Below are positions 22,035 to 34,205 of a DNA stretch of 64,000 nt, in pieces. This DNA comes from Hysterangium stoloniferum (Eukaryota > Basidiomycota > Agaricomycetes > Hysterangiales > Hysterangiaceae), in the NCBI GenBank assembly GCA_015178975.1, contig WHVD01000153.1:124001-188000 (forward strand), in the 5' to 3' direction. A program made the position numbers and the translations under genes. Numbering within the stretch: position 1 is the first letter of the stretch; every line of letters starts with the position of its first letter. The notes under the pieces are model-generated. The model was not told where the DNA came from and did not search any database. It was given only the letters and a program-made list of their open reading frames with translations.

Positions 22035-22358
22035 TGTTAGAATATGTGATACACATCTAAGTCTAATCTCATATCTCGTCTTGTGACTGTATAGGTCCGA
22101 CCAGTTCATAACGTGATACTGTATATTTAGTTTAGTGTTCACTAGATCCATAGCACACCATTGTGCACAGACCAGTGCACAGACCATGTACATGGTATAT
22201 AGTTAGTCTAGCTGAGGAGTAGGATCCTCATCTAGAAGCCTAGCAATATCACCGGTTTAATACCTACACCGCTCTACTCTTAGTGGCTACACTCCCCAGT
22301 GTAGAGAGTCCTCACACTGTGATCTCCAGGCTTCTAGATTACCTCGATTACTCAAACA
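22035..22358. mobile_element. solo LTR (324 bp) with perfect duplication GAACT
   Basis: TGTTAGAATA...ACTCAAACA, flanked by GAACT at 22030-22034 and 22359-22363. The size and the TGTTAGA start fit a Ty1/copia-type LTR. It contains inverted words 'ctagaagcct' and 'aggcttctag' near its 3' half and a short hairpin 'ctacactccccagtgtag'. No internal element. Confidence 0.9.
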
Positions 22359-22363
22359 GAACT

Positions 22364-23399
22364 ATGTAGTGTTATCGCGAAATATATTAAGACCCACAAG
22401 TGTCATCATGTTGAGATTATTACCAAACAGCCAAAAATTCAACAGGATCTGCAGTAGGACCCGACAGTGGTGTTTTTGGGGGGAAATTATGAGGCGATGT
22501 CGTGGGTAATGTGTTCTTCAGCATTGAGTGGTAATGCAAGATGATCAAGTAAGGACAACCAATCAAGGTGGCGGCTGTCACATGTAGTCACAGATTAACT
22601 CAGGTCTAGCTACCGGGAATATGGATCCCCTACTGACCTTCCATGCACAACTGTATGAATCTCCCTCAATGTGCTTATAACAGAAGTCACCCTATTGCCA
22701 TCATAAGAGTAACTGTCCTTTTTTCACTGAATTTTCAATAAGCATAGAATAGTTCATAAGTATTGACATTTTGGTCGTTCTGTAATAATCTCCACATGAC
22801 GACACTTGTGGGTCATTAGTATATTTTGTGCTGAGATACATAGTTCTGTACAGCAGCCTCGTAATACCAACCCATTCTGTTTGCATCCATTGTGTACTGG
22901 CGGCCCTCCTTGCATCAACAATAAGAGTGATATTGTCCATCTTTTCATTTCTACTGTCTAGTCTCCATGAAAGGAATGTTGGAAAGCATTATGGACAACA
23001 GTGTCTATTTTTAGAATGACAAAGGGTTGGTCTCTGGAACTTGTATACACATGGGAATGTAGGGCCATATCACCTTGTATAAATACTAAGAGTCTGTTAC
23101 TATGTTACCTAGTCTGTTATACTTATCTATGACTCCCTAATAATATGGGTCTTGAGACTTGAAAACACAATTAGACAGTGTTTCGTGACTTGGTTATATG
23201 GCATGAGCCAGGGCCTATAACCTGTTGAAATTCAAGACCCATATTATTAGGGAGTCATAGATACATAAGTATCACAGACTAGGTAACATAGTAACAGACT
23301 CTTAGTATTTATACAAGGTGATATGGCCCTACATCCCTGTGTGTCTACAAGTTCTGGAGAACCTTGGGACCATTCCACCACAACAATAATCATTTGAAA
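22364..23399 (-). repeat. repeat mosaic with FunK1 leader fragment
   Basis: 22430-22640 on the minus strand matches the leader of FunK1 (as at 820-930, 34980-35110 and 48310-48480). 22640-22960 matches 34620-34930. 22960-23350 contains pieces of the 160-700 block, with 'cccatattattagggagtcatag' present twice in opposite orientation (23128 and 23238). No gene. Confidence 0.55.
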
Positions 23400-26212
23400 A
23401 CACATTTATCATGTCTATCATAATTCTATTCAATGCAACTACATCATTTCCCTCCAACCTCATTTTTGGTCTACCCTACTAGCTTTTTTTAAGTGGCAGT
23501 ATTGCACAATCTATATCTCTTGAATGTCACTACAAATCTCGACTACAATGATGATATTTCATATATGACCTTGAGAACTGGATGACCAATGTGGCAACCC
23601 TTCGATTCGTGAACCTGGGATATATTTCATTAAGATGTTACAACTGTTCTACAACTATACAGGTTGCCATTAATTCGACAAGTTGCTGGAGCTTTGTTTT
23701 GTGTCACCTAGGCAACCATTTTACAATCACCTTTGCACATCCAATGAACTGATCATATCCATGTCAACCCAATTTATTCGGTTGCATATTTTCTTTAGGT
23801 CTCCGACAAGGAACCATGTAACAGGAGGAGTAGAGCGGTGAGGGGGAGCATTGAGAGTTAAGACACCACACAATAGGAAGGAGGCACTCCCTATGTTTAT
23901 GTTCAATGCACTGATCATGGGTGCCTTCATATCTTCCATTCTTTAGAGCAGTGAGGAGGAGAATTGAGAAGAGAACACTGCACTATGGAAAGAAGTGGCC
24001 CCTCCTTTGTTTAGGTTCACTGCACAATAGTGTCTATCCATCCTTCACTGCACTCGTTGTGAATGATCATATCCGCCATCCTTCAATGTTTCTCTCAACC
24101 TACTCTAGCGTGTAATTGTGTCCACTTCATTATCTCATCACCACCACATCTATTGCATCTGCACTCAACATTCTCGACACTGTCCCATTGTCAGTCCTGC
24201 TAATCAGCATGTAACACGTCTGTCCACCAATTTCCATTGACATTGATTCCAAAATTCTGCTCATGTATACTCATCATTTCATTATCGCCTCTGAGCAAAA
24301 TTTTCATGTGCCAATCCACACCATCATCTATCACCTATGTGTGAATTTTTAGTGTGCCACTATGTACTGTCTTACTATCGCCTTTGAGTGAAATTTTTGT
24401 GCCATTAGGTACCATCCTCTTACTATTGCCTCTGAGCACAATTTTCACTGTCATTTTTCTGTCAGCTATATTTTCTTGGAACAGGCAGTTCCAAAGTCTA
24501 CTGCAACCACTCCTCAATAGGAACTAGGTAATTTCTGGGACAAAATCTATGGCAAAATTTATAAGGCTTAAACTTGAATTCTTTTGGAACTGCCTGTTCC
24601 AAGTTGATCACAACCACCTCTGTCTGGCCAGTGATGAAACTTACAGCAATATAGCTCATTTTTATGGAACAGCAATATACAGTAGCTCATTTTTATGGAA
24701 CCACCTGTTCCAAGTTGACCACGACCAACTCTGTGTGGCTGGTAATGAAACTTACAGCAATATATTGAGCAAAACAAAAAATAATAATAATAAATTTTGT
24801 GGAACAGCTTGTTCCAAGTCCACCACACCTACCTTTGAGTGGCCATTTTGGTGACAAAATTTATGGCACAATTTATTAAGTATAAAACTCATATTTCACT
24901 TCCTTGACATGCGATCCTTCTATTTTGACAGGTGCATGCATAATCAGGAAGCAACAATCTATGCCAGCTTAATGGCACATTTACAAACTCTTATTTCATC
25001 CCCCCCAACTTGTGACCCTCCACTTTAATAGGCATATACATAATCAGGGAGGAACAACCACTTTTTGGATTTTTTTAGGACTGTTGGTCCTGATACAAAA
25101 CTATGCAAGTCGAGTAGGAGAATTTTAGTCCTACATTATGAGACTCAGCAAGTTTGTCTGGCCGATGACTGTAGGGACCTGACAAGGCAGATGAAAAGTT
25201 GATCCTAAATTTATTCCAGAGACTCATCTGAAGGAAGACTCCCATGCGTGAGGAAGAGCTTACCTTAACTGTTGTCCATGCTGAGGAGGAGTGTTGGAAA
25301 GCATCATGGACAACAGTGTCTATTTTTAGAATGACAAAGGGGTGGTCTCTGGAACTTGTGGACACATGGGGATGTAGGGCCATATCACCTTGTATAAATA
25401 CTAAGAGTCTGTTACTATGTTACCTAGTCTGTTATACTTATCTATGACTCCCTAATAAATGGGTCTTGAATTTCAACAAAGAAATACAGTAGTTAATGAT
25501 AATGTATACGATCAGAAACCAGGTGAATCAAGGTGTTATAATATCTTGGTATATGAGTAGGCAGTTTAGCCCAACCCTATGCATTATGAAGTTATGCATT
25601 GGGACATTATCTACTGTATTAAATAAAAATAGTTGATTTGGTAACACACATTTACTGCAAAGTGTTAGGATTGATTGGTATATGTTGCAAGCTGTTGAGG
25701 ATGCTGAGGGTCTTGCTATGCTCTGTATTTGGGTTATACTATCTTACCAGGAGGTATAATACTGTACAGTAGCTTAGTCAAAGTTGTATTCTAAAAGGGG
25801 CTTTGTCTCCCCCCAACTTTGAACTTCTATGTATATAGCTCTGCATATGCATGTTTGGTACTTAATGGCTAGTCCCATAATTCTCAAACATATTTTGCAT
25901 GCTTGGTAAAAGAAATATATACCTGTGGTTTGATGGGAGCTGCTGGTAGGAAGGAGCTGTGAGTTCACGGATAAAAAGATTGCCTCAGGCAGGAATTGAA
26001 CCCATAAGCCTAATGGTCCTACCCAGGAGGAGCCACTATCTGAGTCTAATGCTCAATCTACTGGGGTGTGGACTTTGAACTTCTATATAGTCATGCATTA
26101 TGCATGTTTGGTACTTAGTGGTAAGCAGAGTTGCTCCAACCATTACCAGGACCACTGCTATGTTGGAATTTATTCATATAGGTTGCAAGCCATTGAGTAT
26201 GTACAGTCTTGC

Positions 26213-26832
26213 TGTGAGGAGTATGCTTTTACCACAGTTTCATTGTGGTAAAACACTCCTTTTATTTTATGTATATTTTACACATTCTATTCATATTTTT
26301 CTATCTTTTATATTCTTGGAATATTGCATCATTTCATTAGTTCGAAGCATTGTGTATACTTGTGGGTGCACTTGGCACCAAGTGAAACTCAGACACTTTT
26401 TTACCCGCAACCACGACTTACCCAGACACACTGTTAGTGTCCTGTAAGTTGTGATTGGGGTATCATCTTGACCATCACAGATGGGCTTCAACTATCTACA
26501 CAATCATAGTTTCAAACTGTGCCAGTCGAAACTCCACTTATATCTCAATCCATGTGGACAACACCCATGTTACTCTATCATTCGACTCTCATTACTCTTT
26601 TCTACACTCGAGCAGTCATTTGGAATCGCACCTAACGGTTGATTCCCTTTATTCGTTTTAGCTATCTACTCTACCTTAGATAGTTACTTCACTCAGACAT
26701 ATTGAACTAAATAGTTAATACTTGTTCAGTGTGTATTGGACTTAGACGGTCAATACAACTATGTGTCAAACTTAAACAGTTGATATTCTTCGTACATATA
26801 TAGAATGGTTAGAACTCCCACCACTCTTCACA
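26213..26832. mobile_element. solo LTR (620 bp), right arm only, perfect duplication CTTGC
   Basis: TGTGAGGAGT...CTCTTCACA between CTTGC at 26208-26212 and 26833-26837. The left arm reads straight through this site at about 13175-13195. No relative elsewhere in the window was seen, so it belongs to a different LTR family from the TGTTACGAC group. Confidence 0.92.
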
Positions 26833-26937
26833 CTTGCACTCTTTTTTTGAATAAGCTCAGCTATATAGTACGTTACAGTAGCTTAGTAATACCAAATAAA
26901 ACCTATCCATTTTCTATAAACCGTCAACATCTAATAC

Positions 26938-27438
26938 TGTTAAGTGCCGTGTCAGGACATTGGCTTCAGCTTATGTGCTGCACCTCTACACAAATGCTCA
27001 GAAGTCCTTGATTTCAAAAGCGAGACTTACGATGGAAGGTATGGATATTCAGAGTTCCGAAGAGTTCTGAATATCAAGCATACAGAAAGATGGAAGAGGG
27101 AATAAGAAACTAAGTCGATATCAGATCTAAAGTACATAAAGTACAAATTTGCAGAAACTAATATAAGTCTTCTCATTATTGTACTACAAACTAAGACCAC
27201 AATAAGATGAAAACAGAAGTATTCTGAAACGGGAATACAATAAGACAAATTAGGGAGACAATATTCCAAAACGGGAACACAATAAACAAATGAGTGAATA
27301 CTTGTCAACAGACAAATTACCAAATGCAGAACAAGGGAAGAATATGGAAGGTACGGTAACTATGATGTTCCGTAGTCAGAAGTCGGATGTTGGATGTCAG
27401 ACGTCAGATATTGAAACATCCGGGAACGGGTCGTAACA
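26938..27438 (-). mobile_element. solo LTR (501 bp), inverted-arm partner of 12556-13083
   Basis: Minus-strand TGTTACGACC...GCACTTAACA. Flanks AATAC (26933-26937) and AATAT (27439-27443) are the same duplication as in the left arm. It retains a few CpG lost in the left copy. Confidence 0.9.
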
Positions 27439-27443
27439 AATAT

Positions 27444-28953
27444 GCTATGCTATCTCAACACTGCAACTAATGGTGTTGTTCCTCTAGTGACTGGCAACAA
27501 ATCTAAGTAGGGTGCTGCTGTTGAAGTTTTCGTGGTGCTGTTCCTAGACCGTATAACTTTCCATTTGTCTGACTGGGGTGACGGTACTAGTTGTAAATAG
27601 ATAAGGATAAACAGAAACACATAGACCTCATGTAACACGAAATACAGGTGATTTTCAACTGCAGTGACCTGAGCCCTAATCCTTGTAATCCCTCCCTAAC
27701 CTAAATCTCCGAAAGGCCAATAGCTGCACCATCAGCTTTCTTTACATAACGAGCATGAGGAGATCATGAATATAGATTTGTGTTTTGAAAAATAACCAAA
27801 TTCGGGACAAACTACATTTTCCACATTTAGTAAGAGCATGGTGTGCTGATGTGGACTCCTCAGTGGCTGCTCATATTCTTCTTTGTAGCTCTTAGTTTGT
27901 ATCATGAATCAAGTGAATATCAGAACCAGGAGCAACAAATCAAAGGATTCTTTGAAAAAGTGGAATCTCCATGTCAGGACTCACAGACAATTCCTGGCTT
28001 TTTCGTGTTTTGGCGACTCCTTCGAGCCATACATACCTAATACTCACTCTTTGTAGATTTAAATGGAAAGGGAAGCCACCTAAATATTGTCTTTAGGCTG
28101 TCAGTGGTGCACTGGTGTGGTCAAATGAATAGTTAGTCTCCTGTCCAAACTTAAATCTATAGTGTGCACATCACCTAATGAGCTCTTGTTTCCTGGACAG
28201 ACTGTACTGGAATTGATCACATATGAAGGGACTTATGCCTGTATGACAAGTTGAAAGATCCAGGACAATGATAGGATTGTACTTATATTTTTGGGGCCAA
28301 TATCACACTAACAGGGGATATATGCAATGTCTGAGTTGGCAGTCATACCTCAGAGAGAGAAATGGTTAATACAATGTTAAGCAAAAAGAGAAATAACTAA
28401 CAGGGGGGGAAGGGGAAGACAATCCCTCCTTATCTCATGACCCCATAAAATCAAACAAAGTCCAAATTGGATCTCTCTATCATGCCCGTAAAGTTGTTAC
28501 TGTCCACCCACTTCGAAGAGTGAGTGACCAGTTCAGACGGTGGAGAAGATAGCAACTACAACAACCAAGACAAACATCCCAACTCCTGTGTGCAGTTTCA
28601 CCATAGAGTTGAGCAGCTGAAGCAGTCGCTGCTGGATGCTGGCTAGACCATCACTGAAATCGAGTGTCCTCTTTGGAAGGGCCCTTGAGTGACCTCATGA
28701 GATAAGAGGGAGAGAGGGAGAATTGCCCACATCATTTCTGTGAGCAGGAGTCAAGGTTATGTGCAAATTATGATGTTTTGACATGTTTGGCAAAGAATAG
28801 GTTTTTATGGCTGCATTCACAAACCGCTTCTCCCAGTCCTCTGACTTTTCTAAGCTCTGCCCTGCTGGGCCCAAGCCTGCTACCAAGGAATGGATGCCTT
28901 TCTGTCACCTGTGGTCACAACCTGCTTCTGTTTTAGACTACAATACACTGGGA
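27444..28953 (+). repeat. small-ORF module, palindrome 1 right arm
   Basis: Mirror copy of 11051-12555. Runs from 'gctatgctatctcaacactg' through the small ORF to the foldback MITE boundary. Non-coding otherwise. Confidence 0.65.
27843..28040 (+). CDS. repeat-borne small ORF (copy C, 65 aa)
   Basis: Same protein as copy B on the opposite arm: MLMWTPQW start, hydrophobic anchor-like segment, Gln/Glu-rich centre and IPGFF end. Not recognised; probably only a passenger of the repeat unless transcripts are shown. Confidence 0.3.
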   Translation: MLMWTPQWLLIFFFVALSLYHESSEYQNQEQQIKGFFEKVESPCQDSQTIPGFFVFWRLLRAIHT

Positions 28954-28955
28954 AA

Positions 28956-29909
28956 ACCCCTCTCTCCAAAAGATTTTAGAATCTGTAGTAAAGCCTTATC
29001 TTATATAAACCCCAATAACCTCTATTGGATCCTTATAAGATTTAAAATTGGGTAAGGATCCAAAAGATAGGTGGATGGTGATCAAGTGTACATATCATTG
29101 GAATATAAACTCCTTCAATTTTGTATAGTCCAGTGGGATTCTGTATCCCTTTATCTTTCCTGTGACTTGTCAGAGGATGATCCAATTGAAAATCCACAAA
29201 ACTCCCAGATGTGGTTGCAGGATTTAGCATTACATAGAACATGTGTGTAATCAATGAATTTAAAATCCCATCCACATCCCTGAATTTGATGGAATTACAA
29301 AATGATATAGAATCTGTTAGATGGTCCACAATTGAGTTAAACTCTCCTGTATTCCAACTGCTTGGCAAATATAAACTCCCTTTGTTCTCCACATTATCAA
29401 AAGAGGCTAAATCACACTGGCTCCATGTTTTGTGACAATTGTGAGGAGCCAGTGTGATTTAACCTCTTCTGATCATGTGGAGAACAAAGGAGAGTTTAGC
29501 TCAATTGTGGACCATCTAACAGATTCTATATCAATTTGTAATTCCATCAAATCCAGGGATGTGAATGGGATTTTAAATTGATTGATTGTGCACATGTGAT
29601 GTTAAATCCTGCAACCACATCTGAGAGTTTTGTGGATTTTTGATTGGATCATTCTCTGACAAATCACAGGAACAATAAAGGGATCCAGAATCCCACTAGA
29701 CTATACAAAATTGAAGGAGTTTATATTTAATGATATGGTTGATGCTTAAAGAATCCTATGTACACCTGATCACCCTCCACCTACCTTTTGGATCCTTAAC
29801 CAACTTCAAATCTTATAAGGATCCAATAGAGTTTATTGGAGTTTATATAAGATAAGGCTCTACTACGGATCCCAAAATTTTTTAAAGAGAGGGACGGGTT
29901 TTCCCGGTG
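28956..29909. mobile_element. foldback MITE, uninterrupted copy (954 bp)
   Basis: TA at 28954-28955 and 29910-29911, termini CACTGGGAAAACC and (minus strand) CACCGGGAAAACC. Two inverted halves of about 470 bp meet near 29415-29445. It is the reference copy for the interrupted 9511-11048 element and the truncated 54632-55326 element. Confidence 0.85.
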
Positions 29910-30096
29910 TATATCTTGGAGGTGCGAATTTTGAACTTTTACATAGTTATGCATATGCTTGTTTGGTACTTGATGGCTAGTGCCATAATTCTTAAACATA
30001 TTTCATGCGCTTGAAAAAAAAAATATATATATATATATCTAGTTCAATGGGAACTCTTGGTAGGAAGGAGCCCGTGATTTAACGGGATAAAAACAT

Positions 30097-30190
30097 CGCC
30101 TCAGGCGGGAGTCGAACCCACAACCTTAAGAATCTTACCCGGTCAGAGGGACTGTAAGAATCTCACGCTCTACCGCTGAGCTACCGAAGC
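30097..30190 (-). tRNA. tRNA-Lys(CTT)-like gene with 22-nt intron, copy 2
   Basis: Minus strand GCTTCGG acceptor, D arm GCTC/GAGC intact, anticodon stem TGAGA/TCTTA, loop TTCTTA, T stem GTGGG/CCCGC intact with perfect box B. Intron segment GTAAGA is complementary to TCTTAC around the anticodon. The discriminator is G here, and the T-run downstream is 'gtttttat'. Best-folding copy with that at 50325. Confidence 0.65.
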
Positions 30191-30339
30191 CTTACTTACG
30201 ATATCCACATTCTATTAGATGCTGAACAACGACACCACCGTTGTAACATTTTGGATTTGACTGCTATTTTTTCCCTCTTTCCAGACTTATTTGTCATACT
30301 ACACCTTAATTTGTTGTACCAGTATATACAGTAATAAAA

Positions 30340-31300
30340 ATATAAATTCATAAGGCCAAGTCAATACATCTTGGGGCGCCGATTCAGTTGAACACGCAGT
30401 GTTTTACAGATACACTGACGCAGATACACTGATCGTCAAAGTGGATCCTGGTGATATGACGATAGCCGGAAGCTCCAAGAGTCATATTCCAATTTAACGA
30501 TCAATCTTGTGCGGCATTCAAAGTTAAGGACCTAGGAGAGTTTAAATGGCTCTTAGGGTTCGAGATCAAATGGGATTGCACCGCAAGAACTATTTCATTT
30601 TCACGGCGTTTCGTACATTAACAAGATATTAGCGCGTTTTGGCCCACCAGCCGCAAAGCCGCTATCTACGCCGCTCGACCCTCACCAGCATCTTTCCGAA
30701 TCTCAATCACCTATTATGTCCTGCCAGTATGAAGACATGAAAAACAAACCGTATCACGGGGCCATAGGTTCACTGATGTATGACCCACCCTGAATAGAGC
30801 TTTCACCCTTTCGTTGCTCTCAGTTTATGCAGAATCCCGGTTGACAGCATTGGGAGGCTGTAAAGAGGGTGTTTAGATATCTAAAGGGAACGCGAGATCA
30901 TGGCTTTTACTCAGAGATAGACGTGGCGACTCACAAAACGTACTTGAAGGCTTCACTGACGCGGATTGGTGACCATAAGAGCACAGGTATTCGATCTCAG
31001 GCTACGTTTTGTAAGCCTGGTGCCCCAGTCTTACGCATGTTTCTATTCGCACGTGATCACGACATATAAGTTTTCCTTCTTTTTCTTTCCCGTTTGCTAC
31101 ACTGTCCTGTATCCATCTAGACAATACACCGTGGTCCTGTCAACTTGCTTGACCCACCTGTGAGCTTATTTGACAAAGCGCTTTCATGTTTCATCATAGA
31201 CGGGGACCCCATCTCCTGGGGTTTTACAAATAGCCCATTGTTGCACTATCAACGACCGAGGCAGAATACATTGCTGCCACTCGCACGATTTATTTCGACG
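30340..31300 (+). pseudogene. Ty1/copia reverse transcriptase / RNase H relic
   Basis: Frameshifted remains of copia pol. Phrases include 'FKVKDLGEFKWLLGFEI' (end of reverse transcriptase) at about 30515-30575, 'PLSTPLDPHQHLSESQ', 'RYLKGTRDHGF' at about 30870, and after the LTR at 31010-31186 'DGDPISWGF' and 'STTEAEYIAATR', the RNase H motif, at about 31248-31285. Several stops and shifts. Inverted copy at 52570-53690. Confidence 0.8.
31010..31186. mobile_element. small solo LTR (177 bp) inside copia RNase H, shared by both arms
   Basis: TGTAAGCCTGG...GCGCTTTCA, flanked by CGTTT (31005-31009) and TGTTT (31187-31191). The inverted copy at 52678-52861 has a perfect AAACG duplication, so the mismatch here is a later CpG-to-TpG change. 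Confidence 0.85.
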
Positions 31301-32250
31301 TGACAACTACGTAGATGAATTGATCTTATAAATGCATCTCATAGGTATAAGCGTGCCCTACTTGGGTAGGAGCCGCATCGTACCCGCAGTAGTACGTTTA
31401 CACATGACGGCCAGTTGTCGGTGTCCTTAAATAGATAACCTTTTTCTTTTGAGGGGGGGGAGGGGAGGGAGGCAGAATTACTTGGAGACAACAACTGTGT
31501 CTCAACTTAAAAAAGAAGAGTTCGACATGGCTCCTGTAGATATCATAACACACATGGCACATGGATAAAGGTAAATTTCCATTAGGACACAAATACGCAC
31601 TGTGTCGCAGTAGGTCCCTGGTTTCCCACCACAGCGCTGACGGCATTCTTACAGATTAAAGATTTTTGGAGAACATACTTCACATGATACATCGTCTGGG
31701 AAAGGCCAGTGTATTTGTAGATGGTCCTGGAAAGCTCAATGTGTATTTGAAGTAGATATATCTGTCCGCGGAGGTTCCTGTGACATCTTCAACAAATTTG
31801 TACTGCAATTATTGCTTGTAGATTCTTTGGAAACTTGCTTAAGAGAATTCTAAATAGATACCAATGGTATTTCCAACAGATCTGTGGTAAGACGTTAAAA
31901 ACGAAATAATTATTGGAGAAAGATAAATACCGACAAGTATGGAGCCAGGGACGTCGAGGACTCTCCTGAGGTTCTTGAACACGTTGCGGCGCCTCACTTC
32001 AAGAAATATACCCATAATACTTGAGTACCGCATAGTGAAACGAGATCCATCCTGAAGTGATGCGCATGCGTCTAATAATCAGGTTACGATCGAAAGAAGT
32101 ACTAATTGTCGGAATTTTCACATGTTCTATCAGATATCGTTTTCGAAGGCGGTCATACGTGATGATCATTTCCTTCAGTTTTAAAGCAAGAGAAGGGTAC
32201 ATAGATCCATCATTATTCTTTGCGAGGGATTTCTATTGTCTGTAAATAAC
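31300..32250. repeat. arm sequence of unknown nature
   Basis: Repeated inverted at 51660-52570. Contains a poly-G tract (about 31451-31470) and phrases around 'cttcaagaaatatacccataatac'. The minus strand has a 67-codon frame near 32000-32200 conserved in both arms, but with no further support. No gene called. Confidence 0.45.
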
Positions 32251-33480
32251 AAAGGGTGCGCCTTAAGTGTCCGGGCAACCCTGGCCGGGCACTTTTTTGG
32301 GTCCCTTTGTCAATTGAATAGCATCTAACCCTATTCTTTGCCAAACATGTCGAAACATTATAATTTGTATATAACCTTGACCCCTGCTCACAGAAACGAC
32401 GCAGGCAATTCACTCTCTCTCCCTCTTACTCTCATGAGGTCGCTCGAGGGCCCTTCCAAGGAGGACGCTCGATTTCAGTGACGGTCTAGCCAGCGTCCGG
32501 CAGCGACTGCTTCAGCTGCTCAACCCTATGGCGAAACTGCGCACAGGAATTGGGTGTTCGTCTTGGTTGTTGTAGTTGCTATCCTCTGCATCATCTGAAC
32601 TGGTCACTTGCTCTTCGAGTGGGTGGACAGTGACAACTTTACGGGCACGATAGAGAGACGCAATTTGGACTTTGTTTGATTTTATGGGGTCATGAGATGA
32701 GGAGGGATTGTCTGCCCCTTCCCCCCCGGTTAGTTATTTCTCTTTTTGCTTAACATTGTATTAACCATGTCTCTCTCTGAGGTACGACTCAGACGTTGCC
32801 TATATCCCATGTTAGTGCGACATCGGCTCCAAAGCTATAAGTACGATCCTATCATTCTCCCGTATCTTTCAACTTGTTGTACGGGCACAAGTACCTTCAT
32901 ATGTGATCAATGCCAATAAAGTCTGTCTGGGAAACAAGAGCTCATTAGGTCCCAATGTGCAGACTATAGATTCAAGTTTGGACAGGAGACTAACTATTCA
33001 TTTGACCACACCGGCGCGCCCTTCCGCTTTTTCAAAGAATCCTTCGATTTGTTGCTCCTGGTTCTGATATTGGCTTGATTCCTGAAACAAACCAAGAGCT
33101 GCAAAGAGGAATATGAGCAGCCACCGAGGACTCCGCATCAGCGCGCCATGCCCTTAATAACTGTAGAGGACTGTAAGTTGCCCCGAGTTTGGTAATTTTT
33201 CGAAACAGAAATCTATATTCATTCTCCCCGGGCTCGTTATGTAAAGAAAGCTGATGGCGCAGCTATTGACCTTTCGGAGATTTAGGTTAGCGAGGGATTA
33301 CGAGCATTAGGGCTCGGGTCCCTGCGGTTGAAAATCACTGGGTATTTCGCGTTACAAACGGAAGGTTATACGGTCTAGGAACAGTATTATGCATACTTCA
33401 ACAGGAGCACCCTACTTAGATTTGTCGCCAGTCGTACTACAGAGGAAGAAGGCCACCTTTAGTTGCAGTGTTGGGATAGC
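32250..33480 (-). repeat. small-ORF module, palindrome 2 left arm
   Basis: Same landmarks as 11051-12555, with more CpG retained (for example 'gagggcccttccaaggaggacgctcg'). The small ORF is cut: after 'ctcctgtc...accggcgcgcc' at 33010-33020 the sequence jumps into the middle of the ORF. Confidence 0.6.
33016..33140 (-). pseudogene. repeat-borne small ORF, truncated copy D
   Basis: About 40 codons of the frame remain, from 'MRSPRWLLIFLFAALGLF' to 'FFEKAE'; the conserved IPGFF end is deleted. The remaining part is open and very close to copy A. Confidence 0.5.
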
Positions 33481-33484
33481 ATAG

Positions 33485-34205
33485 CGGCGGTCCCGGTAAT
33501 GGTTGGAGGAACTCTACTTGCCACTAAGTGCCAAACATGCATATGCATAACTATGTAAAAGTTCAAAGTTCGCACATCGACTTAGCCTTACGAATTTTTT
33601 TTTTTTTATCATTGTAAAATAAATACTTGTACTACAAAAGTAAGGGGCAGTATCACAATGTCTGAAATACGGAAAAAAATACCAGAGTCAAATGTACAAC
33701 GTTATACCGGTGTTGTTGTTCAGTATCTGTTGGAATGTAGGTGTTACAATTAACGCCTTGTTAGATTACTCGGTTGAGCGTTACATCAGGAAAGTGGGAA
33801 GCTCAGTAAGTATGCCGTCTATATTGTCTAGAGCCATCTAGGAGAGCTAGGTAGCTCGGCTAGACACGGCTAGACACACTACTTTTGCGAGATCCCTATT
33901 TACTAGTCGGTATTAAAGCTTTCTATATCTAGGGAGTGTATATAATGGGTGTAGACATTCCCAAATCCCTGATGTAGACTCGAATAGTTGCTCCTCCCGT
34001 GACGGGACCATTAGTCTTGCGGTTTCGATTCCTGCCTGAAGCAATCTTTTTATCCCATTAAATCACCGACTCCTTTCTACCAGGAGTTCCCATTGAAGCA
34101 GGTATATATTTCTTTTACCAAGCGTGTGAAATGTGTTTAAGAATTACGGATAGCCATTAAGTACTAACCATGCTTATGCAAAGCTATATAGAAGTTTAAA
34201 GTTGG
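33485..34205 (+). repeat. two SINE-like tails and a divergent SINE-like unit
   Basis: 33505-33580 is a body end ('gcataactatgtaaaagttcaaagtt'). 33580-33780 resembles the 5' flank found before each intact tRNA head. 33970-34205 is the divergent head ('gcggtttcgattcctgcctgaagca') plus body. Mirror copy at 49245-49880. Confidence 0.5.

Larger units (their letters stand above)
23400..31024 (-). repeat. palindrome 1, right arm
   Basis: Inverted partner of 8941-15946. Inner part 23400-26210 mirrors 13150-15946 with few changes. It includes the inverted quasi-palindrome array (24475-24825) and the inverted SINE-like unit (25795-26065). Its outer 29.0-31.0 kb is at the same time the outer end of palindrome 2. 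Confidence 0.9.

Noticed and set aside
31398..31646. Genes in the 31.4-32.4 kb frames
   Set aside because: Short frames over repeat sequence present in both arms; no recognisable motif.
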